DNA of 64,000 nt from Acidimicrobiales bacterium (GCA_020629155.1 JAHDDW010000004.1:6018-70017); one strand, 5' to 3'. Positions 8,045 through 16,463 are shown, numbered from the stretch's first letter. Notes: a model not told the origin generated them from the letters alone. Made by a program: numbers and translations.

Positions 8045-8781
8045 ATGAGGGTTGGTGTCTACGTAGATGGATTCAATGTTTACTACGGGGTCGGAGTTTA
8101 TTCGGTCGGCAAGCTTCGGGGTGGCGTTGGCTGGACTACCAGAAGCTAGCTGCCCGATTGATCTCTCGTAGGCAAGGTTGGGTAGCAGAAGGTGCGGTTG
8201 CTAGCTGGATTGTTTATTGCACGGCGATGATCGACCCAGCAAGCTCTGGTGACAAATGGGTTCGTCAAGATGCCTACGTTCGGGCACTGGTTGCAAACAA
8301 CTCGATAGATAAACTGGTTAAGGGGCGTTTTGTCGAGAATGTTAAAGTGTCACGGTTAGCTGTTCGTGGGAGGCGGGGACGGCCTCAGCGGGTCACATCA
8401 TCATGGCCAATTATGGTGCAAGACCGTAACGGTGGTGACGTTAGTGACGCCGGGTTTATGGTATCTCATGCGAACGTCGAAGAAAAAGGCTCAGACGTTA
8501 ACCTCGCTACACTGTTGACAATCGATGTCTATGACCAGAGCGTGGACGCCGCTATTGTGTTGTCTAACGATTCAGATCTGAAATTACCAGTCCAGTTAGC
8601 GAAAGAACGAGTGCCAGTAGCAGTTGTAAACCCTAGCAAGAACCGTCTTGCCGGTGATCTGGCAGGAGGCGCTAGTGATGGTGTTGGTGGGCACTGGTGG
8701 TACCAACTAGACCAAGCCGACTATACCTCATCGCAACTTCCCGACAAGGTAAGTGCCGTCCACCGCCCTGAAGGCTGGTAA
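8045..8781 (+). pseudogene. NYN-domain (PIN-like) RNase gene, frameshifted
   Basis: The NYN family of putative RNases is recognised by VGVYVDGFNVYYG at the N-terminus, EKGSDVNLATLL in the middle and VLSNDSDLKLP, which supply the acidic metal-binding residues. A strong ribosome site (AGGAGG) precedes ATG 8045. The frame breaks at the GGGG run 8118-8121: the first frame stops at 8147-8149, while another frame continues at once as WRWLDYQKLAARLISRRQGW. One extra G would join them. All catalytic motifs remain in the joined product of about 245 residues, so this may be a sequencing indel or a recent mutation. Confidence 0.75.
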
Positions 8782-8808
8782 ATATCTTGTAGAAAGAACT
8801 ATTTTAGG

Positions 8809-8837
8809 TTGACATTTGCGGTGAATCGTCCGATACT
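8809..8837 (+). promoter_or_regulatory. Consensus-like promoter just ahead of a terminator
   Basis: TTGACA at 8809-8814 and GATACT at 8832-8837 with a 17-bp spacer. The next feature is a terminator hairpin starting about 14 bases after the -10 box, so a transcript would be only about 35 nt long. Confidence 0.4.
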
Positions 8838-8850
8838 AGAGACATAACCC

Positions 8851-8880
8851 ACCTGGCCTCATAGGGGCCAGGTTTTTTTA
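8851..8880 (+). terminator. Rho-independent terminator after the NYN gene
   Basis: Perfect 8-bp stem ACCTGGCC (8851-8858) and GGCCAGGT (8866-8873) with a 7-base loop, followed by a run of T. Confidence 0.85.
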
Positions 8881-9078
8881 TTCCCAGACTTTGAGAACTA
8901 TGGTTGCACTGTTCGATAATTTTAAAACGTCAGACCCATAGAAAAACCAGATAGGTATCAAAAAATCAAAACTTGTTACAAACCGTATAGCGAGGGCAAT
9001 CGTCGCTGTCTTTTTGAACACTACATCCAGGGTAGTGTCATGAGGGGAAAGACTATATAGCAGGTTTCTAGAACGTTG

Positions 9079-9729
9079 TTAAGAAGGAACTGTTAGCCCA
9101 GAGTACGCTGGTTGGTTGTCAGAGGTTTGACTTCGCGCTGAGATTTCATGAGCAAGACGCATGACAAGTTCTAACGAGCTGCTTGAAGCATGGGTAATAA
9201 AGTCGGCTTTGCGGCGATTTGGTTGAACAAAAAGGTCGTGCATTGGTTTGATATCTCGGTAAAAATGAGCGGCTATTTCTTTCTCGTCGTCGTGTTGCTG
9301 TAGGTTCGTTTGTATTAAAGCAGCAAGACGAGCAGGTTCTGGACAATCTCGAAACAGCATGTAGTCAAGCCTGTTGCAAATCGAGGTGAAAGCAAAGAGC
9401 AGAGAGCCTTCCACAAGAAGAACAGGAGTTGGGGTAACTAGCTGACTGCCAGTTCGTTCACGCTGCTGAAAATCGTAGGTAGGTACCTCAACAGCCATGC
9501 CAGCAGAAAGAGCATCAAGATGTTGTGCTAACAGATACGAATCAACCAAGTCAGGGTGATGAAAGTTCTGTTTATCTCTTGCATCAGCTGAAAGATGGCT
9601 TAAATCACAGTAGTAAGAATCAAAACGCAGCAACGTAGCGATATCAGACCCAAGCTCTTTCTGAAGGTTCGCAGCAAACTCAGATGTGCCAGAACCTGAA
9701 CCTCCACAAATGCCTACCAAAAAAGTCAC
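9079..9729 (-). CDS. Uridine-kinase-like P-loop protein with altered Walker A motif
   Basis: 216 residues matching the uridine kinase/phosphoribulokinase family: DSYYCDLSHLSADARDKQNF near residue 37, then HHPDLVDSYLLAQHL and VPTYDFQQRERTG, and VLLVEGSLLF. Uridine kinases phosphorylate uridine and cytidine with ATP or GTP. The P-loop reads GICGGSGSGTSEFA; the lysine of GxxxxGK[ST] is replaced by Thr (codon ACA). Loss of this residue normally abolishes phosphoryl transfer. The GTG start lies six bases after a TACACT box. It may be an inactive paralogue, a regulatory homologue, or carry a sequencing error. Confidence 0.8.
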   Translation of the reverse strand: MTFLVGICGGSGSGTSEFAANLQKELGSDIATLLRFDSYYCDLSHLSADARDKQNFHHPDLVDSYLLAQHLDALSAGMAVEVPTYDFQQRERTGSQLVTPTPVLLVEGSLLFAFTSICNRLDYMLFRDCPEPARLAALIQTNLQQHDDEKEIAAHFYRDIKPMHDLFVQPNRRKADFITHASSSSLELVMRLAHEISARSQTSDNQPAYSGLTVPS

Positions 9730-9735
9730 TTCTTA

Positions 9736-9741
9736 AGTGTA
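9736..9741 (-). promoter_or_regulatory. -10 box of leaderless promoter, uridine-kinase-like gene
   Basis: Reverse-strand TACACT six bases before the GTG start at 9729. Confidence 0.65.
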
Positions 9742-9781
9742 GCACGAGTTATGGACTGTCTAAGGAATAGATTAAAATTGC

Positions 9782-10753
9782 TTAGGCTAGTTGGTCTAGC
9801 GTCGCTTCTATTTGCGAAGCGGCTATGGCTGAGCCTAAGGCGCCAGCTTGCTCTCCGAATGCTGCTGCGAGGACAGGAACAGCAGGACGATGCGTGCTTC
9901 CCATCAGCCAGCGGTTAATTTCTGCTTCTAACACTGGGATAAATTCTTGGTTGATAGCCGAGAGGCCCCCACCGAGTACAATAATTTGTGGGTCAAGCAA
10001 CGATATAAGCCCGCCTAAACCTCGCGCTACCCAAAGCGTGAATTCGTCTAGAATGCTTTTGGCCTGGGCGTCACCTTCTGCAAGAGCAAGCGAAACATGT
10101 TCTCCGCGTATAGATTCAAGATCGCCAGCGAGCGCAAGTATCCTGGTGGCAGAGCCTTTCTTGGCATGTTGTTTAGCGATGTTTGCAAGACCTGCTCCAG
10201 AAGCGACAGCTTCCCAACAGCCTGTTATGCCACAAGCGCAAACAAAACTGTCATTGGGGGCGATAAGCATATGGCCAGGCTCGCCAGCAAACCCGTTAGC
10301 GCCTTCCAAAAGCGCTCCGTTGCTTATAATGGCGCCGCCGATGCCTGTACCTTGGTTCACGATTATCGCATGGTTGTAGCCTTTGGCAGCTCCAAGTTGA
10401 TGCTCTGCGATCGCTGCCATAGTCGCATCATTCTTAACAACGCATGGCAGGTCAAACCGGTCAGCAATCATGGTAGCAATGTCCAAGTTCTCAATCCCTG
10501 GAACGTTAGGGCCATATCTCAAAATGTTTTTTGTGTCGACAAGGCCTGGTAAGCCTATGCCAACAGCTTTCGCTGGGCCATTGCGCTCCAACAGTTGTTG
10601 CGTGACTGAGATGATTGCTTTTATTAGCTCGTCTGTATCGTAAATCGTAGGCAGTCTAACGGTGTCGCTACTTGAGCCATCTGTAGCGTTGTGGCTGAGG
10701 CCAAGTACTTTCGTGCCGCCTACGTCAATCCCGATAAACCTATTTTCTGCCAT
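9782..10753 (-). CDS. glk: ROK-family glucokinase
   Basis: Phosphorylates glucose to glucose 6-phosphate in the cytoplasm. The N-terminal ATP site is FIGIDVGGTKVLGL; the sugar-binding part contains VKNDATMAAIAEHQLGAA and GTGIGGAII; the structural zinc motif is CACGITGCWEAVASG (Cys-x-Cys-Gly-x2-Gly-Cys), preceded by GEPGHM. Length 323 is normal. There is no N-terminal DNA-binding domain, so it is an enzyme rather than a ROK repressor. Other hexoses as substrate are possible. Confidence 0.9.
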   Translation of the reverse strand: MAENRFIGIDVGGTKVLGLSHNATDGSSSDTVRLPTIYDTDELIKAIISVTQQLLERNGPAKAVGIGLPGLVDTKNILRYGPNVPGIENLDIATMIADRFDLPCVVKNDATMAAIAEHQLGAAKGYNHAIIVNQGTGIGGAIISNGALLEGANGFAGEPGHMLIAPNDSFVCACGITGCWEAVASGAGLANIAKQHAKKGSATRILALAGDLESIRGEHVSLALAEGDAQAKSILDEFTLWVARGLGGLISLLDPQIIVLGGGLSAINQEFIPVLEAEINRWLMGSTHRPAVPVLAAAFGEQAGALGSAIAASQIEATLDQLA

Positions 10754-10760
10754 TTATCTA

Positions 10761-10766
10761 AGGGTA
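10761..10766 (-). promoter_or_regulatory. -10 box of leaderless promoter, glucokinase
   Basis: Reverse-strand TACCCT seven bases before the ATG at 10753. Confidence 0.6.
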
Positions 10767-10800
10767 TCTCTAAAAATAGTAGATTTGCTAGCACAAATGG

Positions 10801-11295
10801 TTAGGTCACTGATTTGGTTATGTCGACAGATGCAGCATTTGTGAGCTTTAAAAGTTCGTTAGGAGGGACAAGAAATTTTCGGTCACGAGTGCCGCCGCCG
10901 AGTATTACTTCAGGGCGCTGGAGCACATTAGTATCTATCCAAAGTGGGATCTCCTGAGGGAGTCCAATCGGTGTTACGCCACCTATTTGCATGCCTGTTA
11001 CTTGTTTCGTTGTTTGTGCATCAGCGAAAGATACTTTCCGTGCTTTGAGCGCTTTACGAACTTTGCTGTTTGTGTCGAGTTTGTCTGAAGCGAGCAGTAA
11101 ACAGGCAACAAGCTGGTTTTCCTTGCCAGAAGATGGCGAAAACTTCGCCGAGACGAGTATGGTGTTGGCGCAATCTTGAAGATCATAACCGTATTGTTCG
11201 CAGAACGCGTGAGTGTCGGCAAAAGCTGGGTCACACGAAACCAGCCGATGGGTGATTGAAAGATTTTCTAACTGTTTGAGTACATCATCTGCCAT
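10801..11295 (-). CDS. YbaK/prolyl-tRNA-editing-domain protein
   Basis: 164 residues of the YbaK/EbsC/ProX superfamily, which removes wrongly attached amino acids from tRNA. The family signs are the segment NTILVSAKF, the conserved Lys in DSNSKVRKALKARKVSFADA context, and GGVTPIGLPQEIPLWID followed by VILGGGTRDRKFLVPPNELL. The substrate (Cys-tRNA-Pro, Ala-tRNA-Pro or other) cannot be assigned. It stands upstream of glucokinase on the same strand, each gene with its own leaderless promoter. Confidence 0.85.
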   Translation of the reverse strand: MADDVLKQLENLSITHRLVSCDPAFADTHAFCEQYGYDLQDCANTILVSAKFSPSSGKENQLVACLLLASDKLDTNSKVRKALKARKVSFADAQTTKQVTGMQIGGVTPIGLPQEIPLWIDTNVLQRPEVILGGGTRDRKFLVPPNELLKLTNAASVDITKSVT

Positions 11296-11301
11296 GCCTC
11301 G

Positions 11302-11307
11302 ACTCTA
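11302..11307 (-). promoter_or_regulatory. -10 box of leaderless promoter, YbaK-like gene
   Basis: Reverse-strand TAGAGT six bases before the ATG at 11295. Confidence 0.65.
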
Positions 11308-11358
11308 TAGCATTTCGCCAGAACCTAGACGCTCAAGAGCCTGTCCTTTTCTAGATGG

Positions 11359-11450
11359 TTGATTTCAAGCTTATTCAGGTGGTCATTCCCACGAAAGTGG
11401 GAATGACTGCTGGGCAAGATCCCCAATTTCTCACAGATGGCCACCCTGGA
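11359..11450. repeat. Interspersed hairpin repeat, family A, copy 1
   Basis: Contains a perfect 8-bp stem, ATTCCCAC and GTGGGAAT, closed by a GAAA tetraloop (11385-11404), followed by ATCCCCAATTTCTCACAGAT. About 90 bases align with copy 3 at 38999-39090. An outer pairing GGTGGTCAT/ATGGCCACC encloses the hairpin. Similar GTCATTCCC palindromes are known as REP-like elements in other bacteria. Confidence 0.75.
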
Positions 11451-11528
11451 ATCAAGAGAGAGCAAAAACGGTAGCGCTACTTGTGTGTAAAATACTTTAA
11501 AGTTCGACGTGCTCTTGAAATCAACAAT

Positions 11529-12323
11529 CTAGAGAATAGTTAGCGAAACAGCAAGCTGGTCGGCTGCTGCTTTGCGATCAGCGAAGCTGTCAGGGCCGCC
11601 AAAGTCGTGAAATTCAGTAGCTTCTATGACTGCAACTTTTCCGTTAGATTCGATTACATGTATATAGCTGGCAGCTGTTTGCGTCGGGTTGTCTTCTCCT
11701 GTTTGCACTTGGTTCAGTAGCCATTGTCCTTCAACCACTGTCGAGATAGCGCCAGGAGTTTCGTTATAGCCTGAAGCGCTTGACGCTTGTAGGTCTTGCA
11801 GTACGTCTGCACCTGTTGTATTGCTAATGGCAGTAATGGTGAGAGATAAAGTGCAATCGCATTCTAAAGCTGCTGGGAAAGGGTCTGAAGTGAATGCTTT
11901 GCAATGAAACTGTGCAACGTTCGGTGCGTTTGCGGCGGTATTCCAATTTGTTGGAATGGTCACTTGATACTCAGCGGTAGCGCAGGAAGGTAAAGACGGC
12001 TGAGGTGTTGTCGAAGGCCCCTTTGCCGCAGTTGTGCTGTTCGTAGACGGGGGAGTAGTGACAGAGAGCGATTGCTTGCTCGTATCTGGTAGTTTTGCGG
12101 TCGATGCTGCTGTTGTCAAAGAAGTTGTGTTGCGTTTGCCGGTTGTGGATTGTTGCTGTTTTGTCGTGCTTGACCCCTCTTCGTCTGTAGTTTCTGCTGA
12201 GAACGCCAGTTTGTCTTGTGTGACGTCGACAATTTCTTTGCCTGTTTCTGTCGAAGAGTTTTGACAGGCACTGAAAAGAAGCGCAAAAGCGAGAAAAAGT
12301 GGTAGTACTTTTCTGAAAGTCAT
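11529..12323 (-). CDS. Secreted lipoprotein with Thr/Ser-rich linker
   Basis: 264 residues. The signal peptide ends in the lipobox LLFSAC, so the protein is probably lipid-anchored outside the membrane. Residues about 35-115 are a low-complexity Thr/Ser/Gln/Pro linker; residues about 115-264 form a compact domain with three cysteines (SCATAEY, FHCKAF, ECDC) that I do not recognise. The domain contains IEATEFHDFGGP near the end and may be a sensor or ligand-binding fold. Similar long linkers occur in the four lipoproteins at 45.8-51.7 kb, but the domain differs. Confidence 0.8.
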   Translation of the reverse strand: MTFRKVLPLFLAFALLFSACQNSSTETGKEIVDVTQDKLAFSAETTDEEGSSTTKQQQSTTGKRNTTSLTTAASTAKLPDTSKQSLSVTTPPSTNSTTAAKGPSTTPQPSLPSCATAEYQVTIPTNWNTAANAPNVAQFHCKAFTSDPFPAALECDCTLSLTITAISNTTGADVLQDLQASSASGYNETPGAISTVVEGQWLLNQVQTGEDNPTQTAASYIHVIESNGKVAVIEATEFHDFGGPDSFADRKAAADQLAVSLTIL

Positions 12324-12391
12324 ACTTGCGTATTCGGCGTTGATGTTTACGTACTTGAGGCGAATAAGCGCAATGTTCGAGGAAGGTCGAT

Positions 12392-13447
12392 TCAGGAATG
12401 TGGTTTTTGGTTCTTGCGGCGCGCTATCGCTGCAACTGTTAAAGCCGTCGCTGCTCCTCCAGATACTAAAAGGGCAGCATAGAGGCCTGCATTGCTGCCG
12501 TCTTGACTGTTTTGATCGGTTCGTGACGTTTCTGTCGAGTCGGGAGAGATAGCAGCTGTGACAGTTGGTTGAACGGTTAATGCGGTCTCTGTATCGGCCG
12601 CTTCACTAGTGGTTGTTTCGGTGTTAGTCGTTGCAGGAGCAATTGAAGAAACCAGGTCGGTTACGGCGGTTGAACTTGGTGCCGTTTGCGTCGTTGGTGA
12701 AGGAGCGGTTGCATAAGAGTTACGCACCTTCGTCACTGCCTCTGGTAGCTCGTTGCGGATCGTGTTGAAGGCGAAATCTCCAGGGCAGGAAGTGAGCGAC
12801 ATTTCTCGATGCGCCGAAATTGTGCGAGCTGTGACGCTTTGGCCTTGCGGCCATTTATTAGAACCACGAGAGGTGAACGTAGCAGTTGCCCCTGGGCTAG
12901 TGTCGACGTTGTAGGTATCGCCTAGCCAGGCAAGAAGTTGGACCATAGAGTTTCGAGCTTCAGGCGAGATAGGTGCCTCTTGATGGTTTCCAATGAAGCA
13001 GCAGAGCATTGCATGTCCTTGAGAACCTCCTGTGGCGTCACCTTGGACGGCCCCTGCTATGCTGCCTTGGCGTGCTTCCCAGATTATGCCGAAACGATCA
13101 ACAAAAAAGTTATAGGCAACGTCTGGCCAGCCTTTTTCGCTGCTGGTGTGAAAATTATAGAAACTCTGAATCTGTCTTGCTGCTTCGTCAGCGCTATAAC
13201 TGTTGCTTGAAGCGCTGTGATGGATAAGAAGAAACCGCACGTCTTGTTCAGCTTTGAGCGTGCCTTTCACAGGGTGATTTGTTGCCCAAGCAGAACGAGG
13301 TTTGATAGATGGTCTAGGTATCGTCGCAGGCTTTGTTGGTGTTGTTTGTGCGATGGCTTGTGTTGGTGACATAGCAGCTATTGCGGCTGCGCTGGCACCT
13401 GCAACACTAAGTTGTAAGGCTTGTCTTCTAGAAAATGTGGGTTCCAT
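12392..13447 (-). CDS. Tat-exported peptidoglycan-recognition amidase with C-terminal membrane anchor
   Basis: Predicted zinc N-acetylmuramoyl-L-alanine amidase (Amidase_2/PGRP fold). The N-terminus carries the twin-arginine signal FSRRQALQLSVAGASAAA. The domain (about 45-235) has zinc ligands in LLIHHSASSNSYSADE and AHREMSLTSCPGD, and the PGRP features YNFFVDRFGIIWEARQGS and GFIGNHQ-like CCFIGNHQ. Residues 240-320 are a Thr/Ser-rich stalk, followed by a membrane helix (GLYAALLVSGGAATALTVAA) and a basic tail. It would therefore cut peptidoglycan while tethered to the membrane. Actinobacterial relatives are commonly Tat substrates. Confidence 0.9.
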   Translation of the reverse strand: MEPTFSRRQALQLSVAGASAAAIAAMSPTQAIAQTTPTKPATIPRPSIKPRSAWATNHPVKGTLKAEQDVRFLLIHHSASSNSYSADEAARQIQSFYNFHTSSEKGWPDVAYNFFVDRFGIIWEARQGSIAGAVQGDATGGSQGHAMLCCFIGNHQEAPISPEARNSMVQLLAWLGDTYNVDTSPGATATFTSRGSNKWPQGQSVTARTISAHREMSLTSCPGDFAFNTIRNELPEAVTKVRNSYATAPSPTTQTAPSSTAVTDLVSSIAPATTNTETTTSEAADTETALTVQPTVTAAISPDSTETSRTDQNSQDGSNAGLYAALLVSGGAATALTVAAIARRKNQKPHS

Positions 13448-13543
13448 GTAGGTTCAACTATAGACGATGTCTTGACATTGTACATCGCTTCAATAGTTTG
13501 GTTTTGGCCTCTAAATGGTTGATAGAAAAGCTATAAAAAGAGA

Positions 13544-13549
13544 TAGCCT
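13544..13549 (+). promoter_or_regulatory. -10 box of leaderless promoter deciding the start at 13557
   Basis: TAGCCT seven bases before ATG 13557. It argues against the longer in-frame start at 13515. Confidence 0.55.
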
Positions 13550-13556
13550 ACAAACG

Positions 13557-13928
13557 ATGTCTTTATCAGATTTTCATGCGTGGTTTGCCTGGCTTGTTGT
13601 TGCAGCAAATGCAGCAGCTGGTGTTTGGGCATTAGCTGCTGCAAAGAAGCCGCAGCTTGGTTCTTTGTGGCTTTGGCGTTTTACGATAGGGGCGCAGTTG
13701 ACACTTTTTGTGCAAGTTATCTTGGGTGTAGTGCTTTATCAAGAGGTAGCCGACCAAGCGAATGATCTGCACCTATTCTATGGCTTTATCGCTATTGTCG
13801 CTGTGGCAATCTTGTTTGGCTATCGCCAGCAGCTCGAAAAACATATCTATTTGCTCTACGGGTTTGGTGGCTTGTTTATCATGGGCCTAGCGTTACGCAC
13901 TATCTACATTTCGGCGCTTACGGGATAG
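13557..13928 (+). CDS. Four-span membrane protein of unknown function
   Basis: About 123 residues with four hydrophobic helices: around 8-28, 42-62, 70-88 and 98-118. The motif LHLFYGFIAI between helices two and three includes a His that could bind a cofactor, but no haem-binding family is recognised. I use the ATG at 13557 because a TAGCCT box stands seven bases before it. The 3' end overlaps the convergent gene at 13918 by 11 bp. Confidence 0.7.
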   Translation: MSLSDFHAWFAWLVVAANAAAGVWALAAAKKPQLGSLWLWRFTIGAQLTLFVQVILGVVLYQEVADQANDLHLFYGFIAIVAVAILFGYRQQLEKHIYLLYGFGGLFIMGLALRTIYISALTG

Positions 13929-14289
13929 TCGAAAATCGTTCGGCTGATCTAGCGGCTCTATATGCCGAATGAGCAGCATCATTTGATGAAAGAGAAGTTT
14001 TTAAAATATAGTGTTTCGAGTCTTCTAAAACGCCGATATCGGTTTTTAATCGCGCTATTTCGGTGCCGTTAGAACCGTCGTCTATGCAGGCGACAGTCAC
14101 TATTGTTGGCTCGTTGCCGGTATATTGTTCGGCCCGGCGTATAGCTTCATAGACCCGTTCACTAAGAGGCCCAAGCGGCGTGTCAATCCCTCGAATAGGT
14201 AGCAAAGCATGCGTTTTGCCTTCAACAGCTATAGCTGCGTAAAGGCCTTTCGGATACCCGTCAACTGACAGTGTGTAAGAAACATCCAC
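13918..14289 (-). CDS. Conserved-looking hypothetical protein, possible RNase H-like fold
   Basis: 123 residues beginning VSYTLSVDGYPKGLYAAIAVEG, a pattern of Asp-Gly followed by Gly and hydrophobic strands that resembles RNase H-like proteins such as DUF429 or RuvC-type domains. The later part (ERVYEAIRRAEQ, IVTVACIDDGSNG) would supply a helix, a strand and acidic residues. This fold guess is weak. The start GTG has AGGA directly before it, spaced too closely for a good ribosome site, so the start is uncertain. Confidence 0.6.
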   Translation of the reverse strand: MDVSYTLSVDGYPKGLYAAIAVEGKTHALLPIRGIDTPLGPLSERVYEAIRRAEQYTGNEPTIVTVACIDDGSNGTEIARLKTDIGVLEDSKHYILKTSLSSNDAAHSAYRAARSAERFSTIP

Positions 14290-14367
14290 TCCTAGAAGAA
14301 CGGCATATTTCTCTTGCTCTTAAGCCTTTAGTAAGAATCTTTAGCAAATTCTAGAAGCTGCGGCTGC

Positions 14368-14916
14368 TCAAAGACCTAGGCCTTCTGCAACCCAGGGAGT
14401 GCACTCTTGAAGTTCAGGTTTATAGTCTGGTGAATTAAAGAAGACAGCTTCTCTAAGATTGTCATGATTTCCTGTTTTGTCTAGTAAACAAGTCACGCTG
14501 TCTTCTGGCCAAGCGTAGTACACAAGAAGATAGTTGATTAAATCGTCATCGCTTAAACAGTCAACTTCGTCATTTGTCACTTCATATAGCCCGTCTTCAG
14601 CGTCAAAAAGATATTCGTCGTTCTCATTAGTAATTACGGTCAGAGCATCTAATCTTTTTTCTAGTTCTTCCTGATCTTCAATTTGACTTAGGCGCAAATT
14701 GGCTAAACAGCTGACCGTCTCATTAGAGAAGGGATCGTAATATTCTCCCAAAATTTGTGAATATTTGGTCAACAAGGCAGAATCTTCTTTTTCCTCAGTG
14801 GTTACGGCTTCAGCCTGTTCATTTGTATCGCTTGCGCTAGTATCTTCTCCTTGAGTGCAACTGCTTAAAAAAATAAAAGCCAAGCAGCAGAAAAGTAGTT
14901 TCGCATAAAAAGTCAT
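14368..14916 (-). CDS. Acidic lipoprotein with cysteine pairs
   Basis: 182 residues. Signal peptide with lipobox FLSSC, then an acidic Ser/Thr/Glu linker and a domain of about 135 residues that is very acidic and has four cysteines (VSCLANLRL, VDCLSDDDL, VTCLLDKTG, QECTPW). Three of these follow the pattern V-x-C-L, hinting at three short repeats of about 50 residues. No family recognised. It differs from the CLYRP lipoprotein family. Its ATG lies six bases after TAGTAT. Confidence 0.78.
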   Translation of the reverse strand: MTFYAKLLFCCLAFIFLSSCTQGEDTSASDTNEQAEAVTTEEKEDSALLTKYSQILGEYYDPFSNETVSCLANLRLSQIEDQEELEKRLDALTVITNENDEYLFDAEDGLYEVTNDEVDCLSDDDLINYLLVYYAWPEDSVTCLLDKTGNHDNLREAVFFNSPDYKPELQECTPWVAEGLGL

Positions 14917-14922
14917 AGATCC

Positions 14923-14928
14923 ATACTA
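14923..14928 (-). promoter_or_regulatory. -10 box of leaderless promoter, acidic lipoprotein
   Basis: Reverse-strand TAGTAT six bases before the ATG at 14916. Confidence 0.65.
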
Positions 14929-14948
14929 GCTTGTTTAAGGTTGTTTAT

Positions 14949-15902
14949 CTATAAGACGTTTGTGAAGCCTAGAAGAAGAAACGCAGCAATACCGATTGCG
15001 ATACGGTAGTAGCCAAAAACGTCTAAGTTCTTTTCTTGCAGCCACGAAACCATCCATTTAATAGAGGCAAGCGCTGAAATAAAGGCAACGATCATGCCGA
15101 CCGCTGGGTTGAGATAGCCAAATTGGTCGATCAGTTCGTCGCCTCCGTCAAGGATCGACAGGGCCGTAGCGGCGGATAAGGTGATAAGCCCGAGCAGAAA
15201 GCTAAACTCGACAGCTGCAGCTAGCGACATTCCCACAACGAGCGCCGCAATAATAGTTATAAGGCTGCGGCTGGTTCCCGGCCATAATGCTAGCGATTGC
15301 GCAAGCCCGATGAGCACTGCTTGCTGCAAGCTGATGTTGATAAGCTCTGTGCCTGTTTGTTTCATGACACCGCTGCGAGTCAAAACCAGGATTGCAATGC
15401 CGCCGACGATCCAAGCTCCTGCAATAGGTGGCACACCAAAAAGGTTGTCACGCACGGGGCCTCGCAAAACCAAACCGATAATCGCTGTTGGGATGAATGC
15501 CCCAAGCACAGCCAAGAGCACTTTACGCCCGTCTTCGCTGCGTCCAAGCAGACCGTCAAGCATTTGACGAATACGAGCTTGATACAAGACAAGAACGGCT
15601 GCGATAGCGCCGATTTGGATAGCGATTGCGTAGGTTTCTAGCGCGCTGTCAGAAGCTTCTGTGCCGCCTAAACCAAGCAGCTTGTTCGTTATCAATAAAT
15701 GGCCTGTCGAGCTTACTGGCAAATATTCTGTCAGGCCTTCAACAAGGCCGAGAACCACAGCAGAAAACAAAGTAAGTTTTGTTGACCCCTCATCAGCTTG
15801 GAGCCCATAAGCTGTCGATTGAATACAAACTAAAAGAAATGGTATGCCTGTGACTGCCGCAAGCACAGCACGGCCTCGATGCGTTCGTGGAATAATTGAC
15901 AC
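14949..15902 (-). CDS. uppP: Undecaprenyl-diphosphatase UppP (BacA)
   Basis: Membrane enzyme that dephosphorylates undecaprenyl pyrophosphate so that the lipid carrier can be reused for cell-wall and polysaccharide synthesis. The catalytic segment GLVEGLTEYLPVSSTGHLLI is intact, as is the second motif ALWPGTSRSLITI. Eight or so hydrophobic helices fill the 317 residues. An N-terminal signal-like helix precedes the core, longer than in E. coli. The GTG start lies six bases after TAACCT. Confidence 0.94.
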   Translation of the reverse strand: MSIIPRTHRGRAVLAAVTGIPFLLVCIQSTAYGLQADEGSTKLTLFSAVVLGLVEGLTEYLPVSSTGHLLITNKLLGLGGTEASDSALETYAIAIQIGAIAAVLVLYQARIRQMLDGLLGRSEDGRKVLLAVLGAFIPTAIIGLVLRGPVRDNLFGVPPIAGAWIVGGIAILVLTRSGVMKQTGTELINISLQQAVLIGLAQSLALWPGTSRSLITIIAALVVGMSLAAAVEFSFLLGLITLSAATALSILDGGDELIDQFGYLNPAVGMIVAFISALASIKWMVSWLQEKNLDVFGYYRIAIGIAAFLLLGFTNVL

Positions 15903-15908
15903 GTCACA

Positions 15909-15914
15909 AGGTTA
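15909..15914 (-). promoter_or_regulatory. -10 box of leaderless promoter, uppP
   Basis: Reverse-strand TAACCT six bases before the GTG start at 15902. Confidence 0.65.
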
Positions 15915-15962
15915 TCAAAGAATTGCTGGCTTAGACCAAGCTAAACTCGATTGCTGTATACC

Positions 15963-16457
15963 TTATGTGCCTGTTGGTTTAGTCCAACGAAAGTATGTTT
16001 TTGAAGCTTTGGGTTCGTACCCCAATTGTTCATAGAAGGACAACGCTAAGTCGTTGTTGCTATCTGCGGTCCACTCGATATGAACACAGTCCATTTCCTC
16101 GTTAGCAATTTGGATGAGCGTATCCATAATGTATGTAGCGACTCCTTGTCTTCGATGTTCTTTAACAACAAAGAGTTCTTTTAGAAATAAAGTGTTGGTC
16201 GCAATTGCAGCTGGCCAGTGGTAAGAGTATGAGGCAAACCCAATGAGCTCTTGGCCGAAATGACACAGAAGTCCTTTCGCAATTGGATTATCGCTGAATA
16301 AAGCTGTTGCAGTTTGGCGTTCCACTTCGGATAAATCAGTAATCGGCTCAGCCCCATAGTATTGCTCTATCTTGGAGATCATGCGAGCTATTTCGGCAGT
16401 ATCACTGGCGTTTGCTTCTCGAATAGCATATCCAGCTGGTTTACTAGAGGCAGTCAT
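15963..16457 (-). CDS. GNAT-family N-acetyltransferase
   Basis: 164 residues with the acetyl-CoA binding motif FVVKEHRRQGVATYIMDTL (R-x-x-G-x-A) around residue 98, followed by VHIEWTADSNNDLALSFYEQLGYEP, the typical motif B. The N-terminus IREANASDTAEIARMI is the usual first strand and helix. Family members acetylate small molecules or protein amines; the substrate is unknown. The ATG lies six bases after TAGAGT. Confidence 0.88.
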   Translation of the reverse strand: MTASSKPAGYAIREANASDTAEIARMISKIEQYYGAEPITDLSEVERQTATALFSDNPIAKGLLCHFGQELIGFASYSYHWPAAIATNTLFLKELFVVKEHRRQGVATYIMDTLIQIANEEMDCVHIEWTADSNNDLALSFYEQLGYEPKASKTYFRWTKPTGT

Positions 16458-16463
16458 TGTAAC

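Noticed and set aside
9079-9346. Overlapping 66-codon frame inside the uridine-kinase-like gene
   Set aside because: A shadow on the same strand without promoter or family features.
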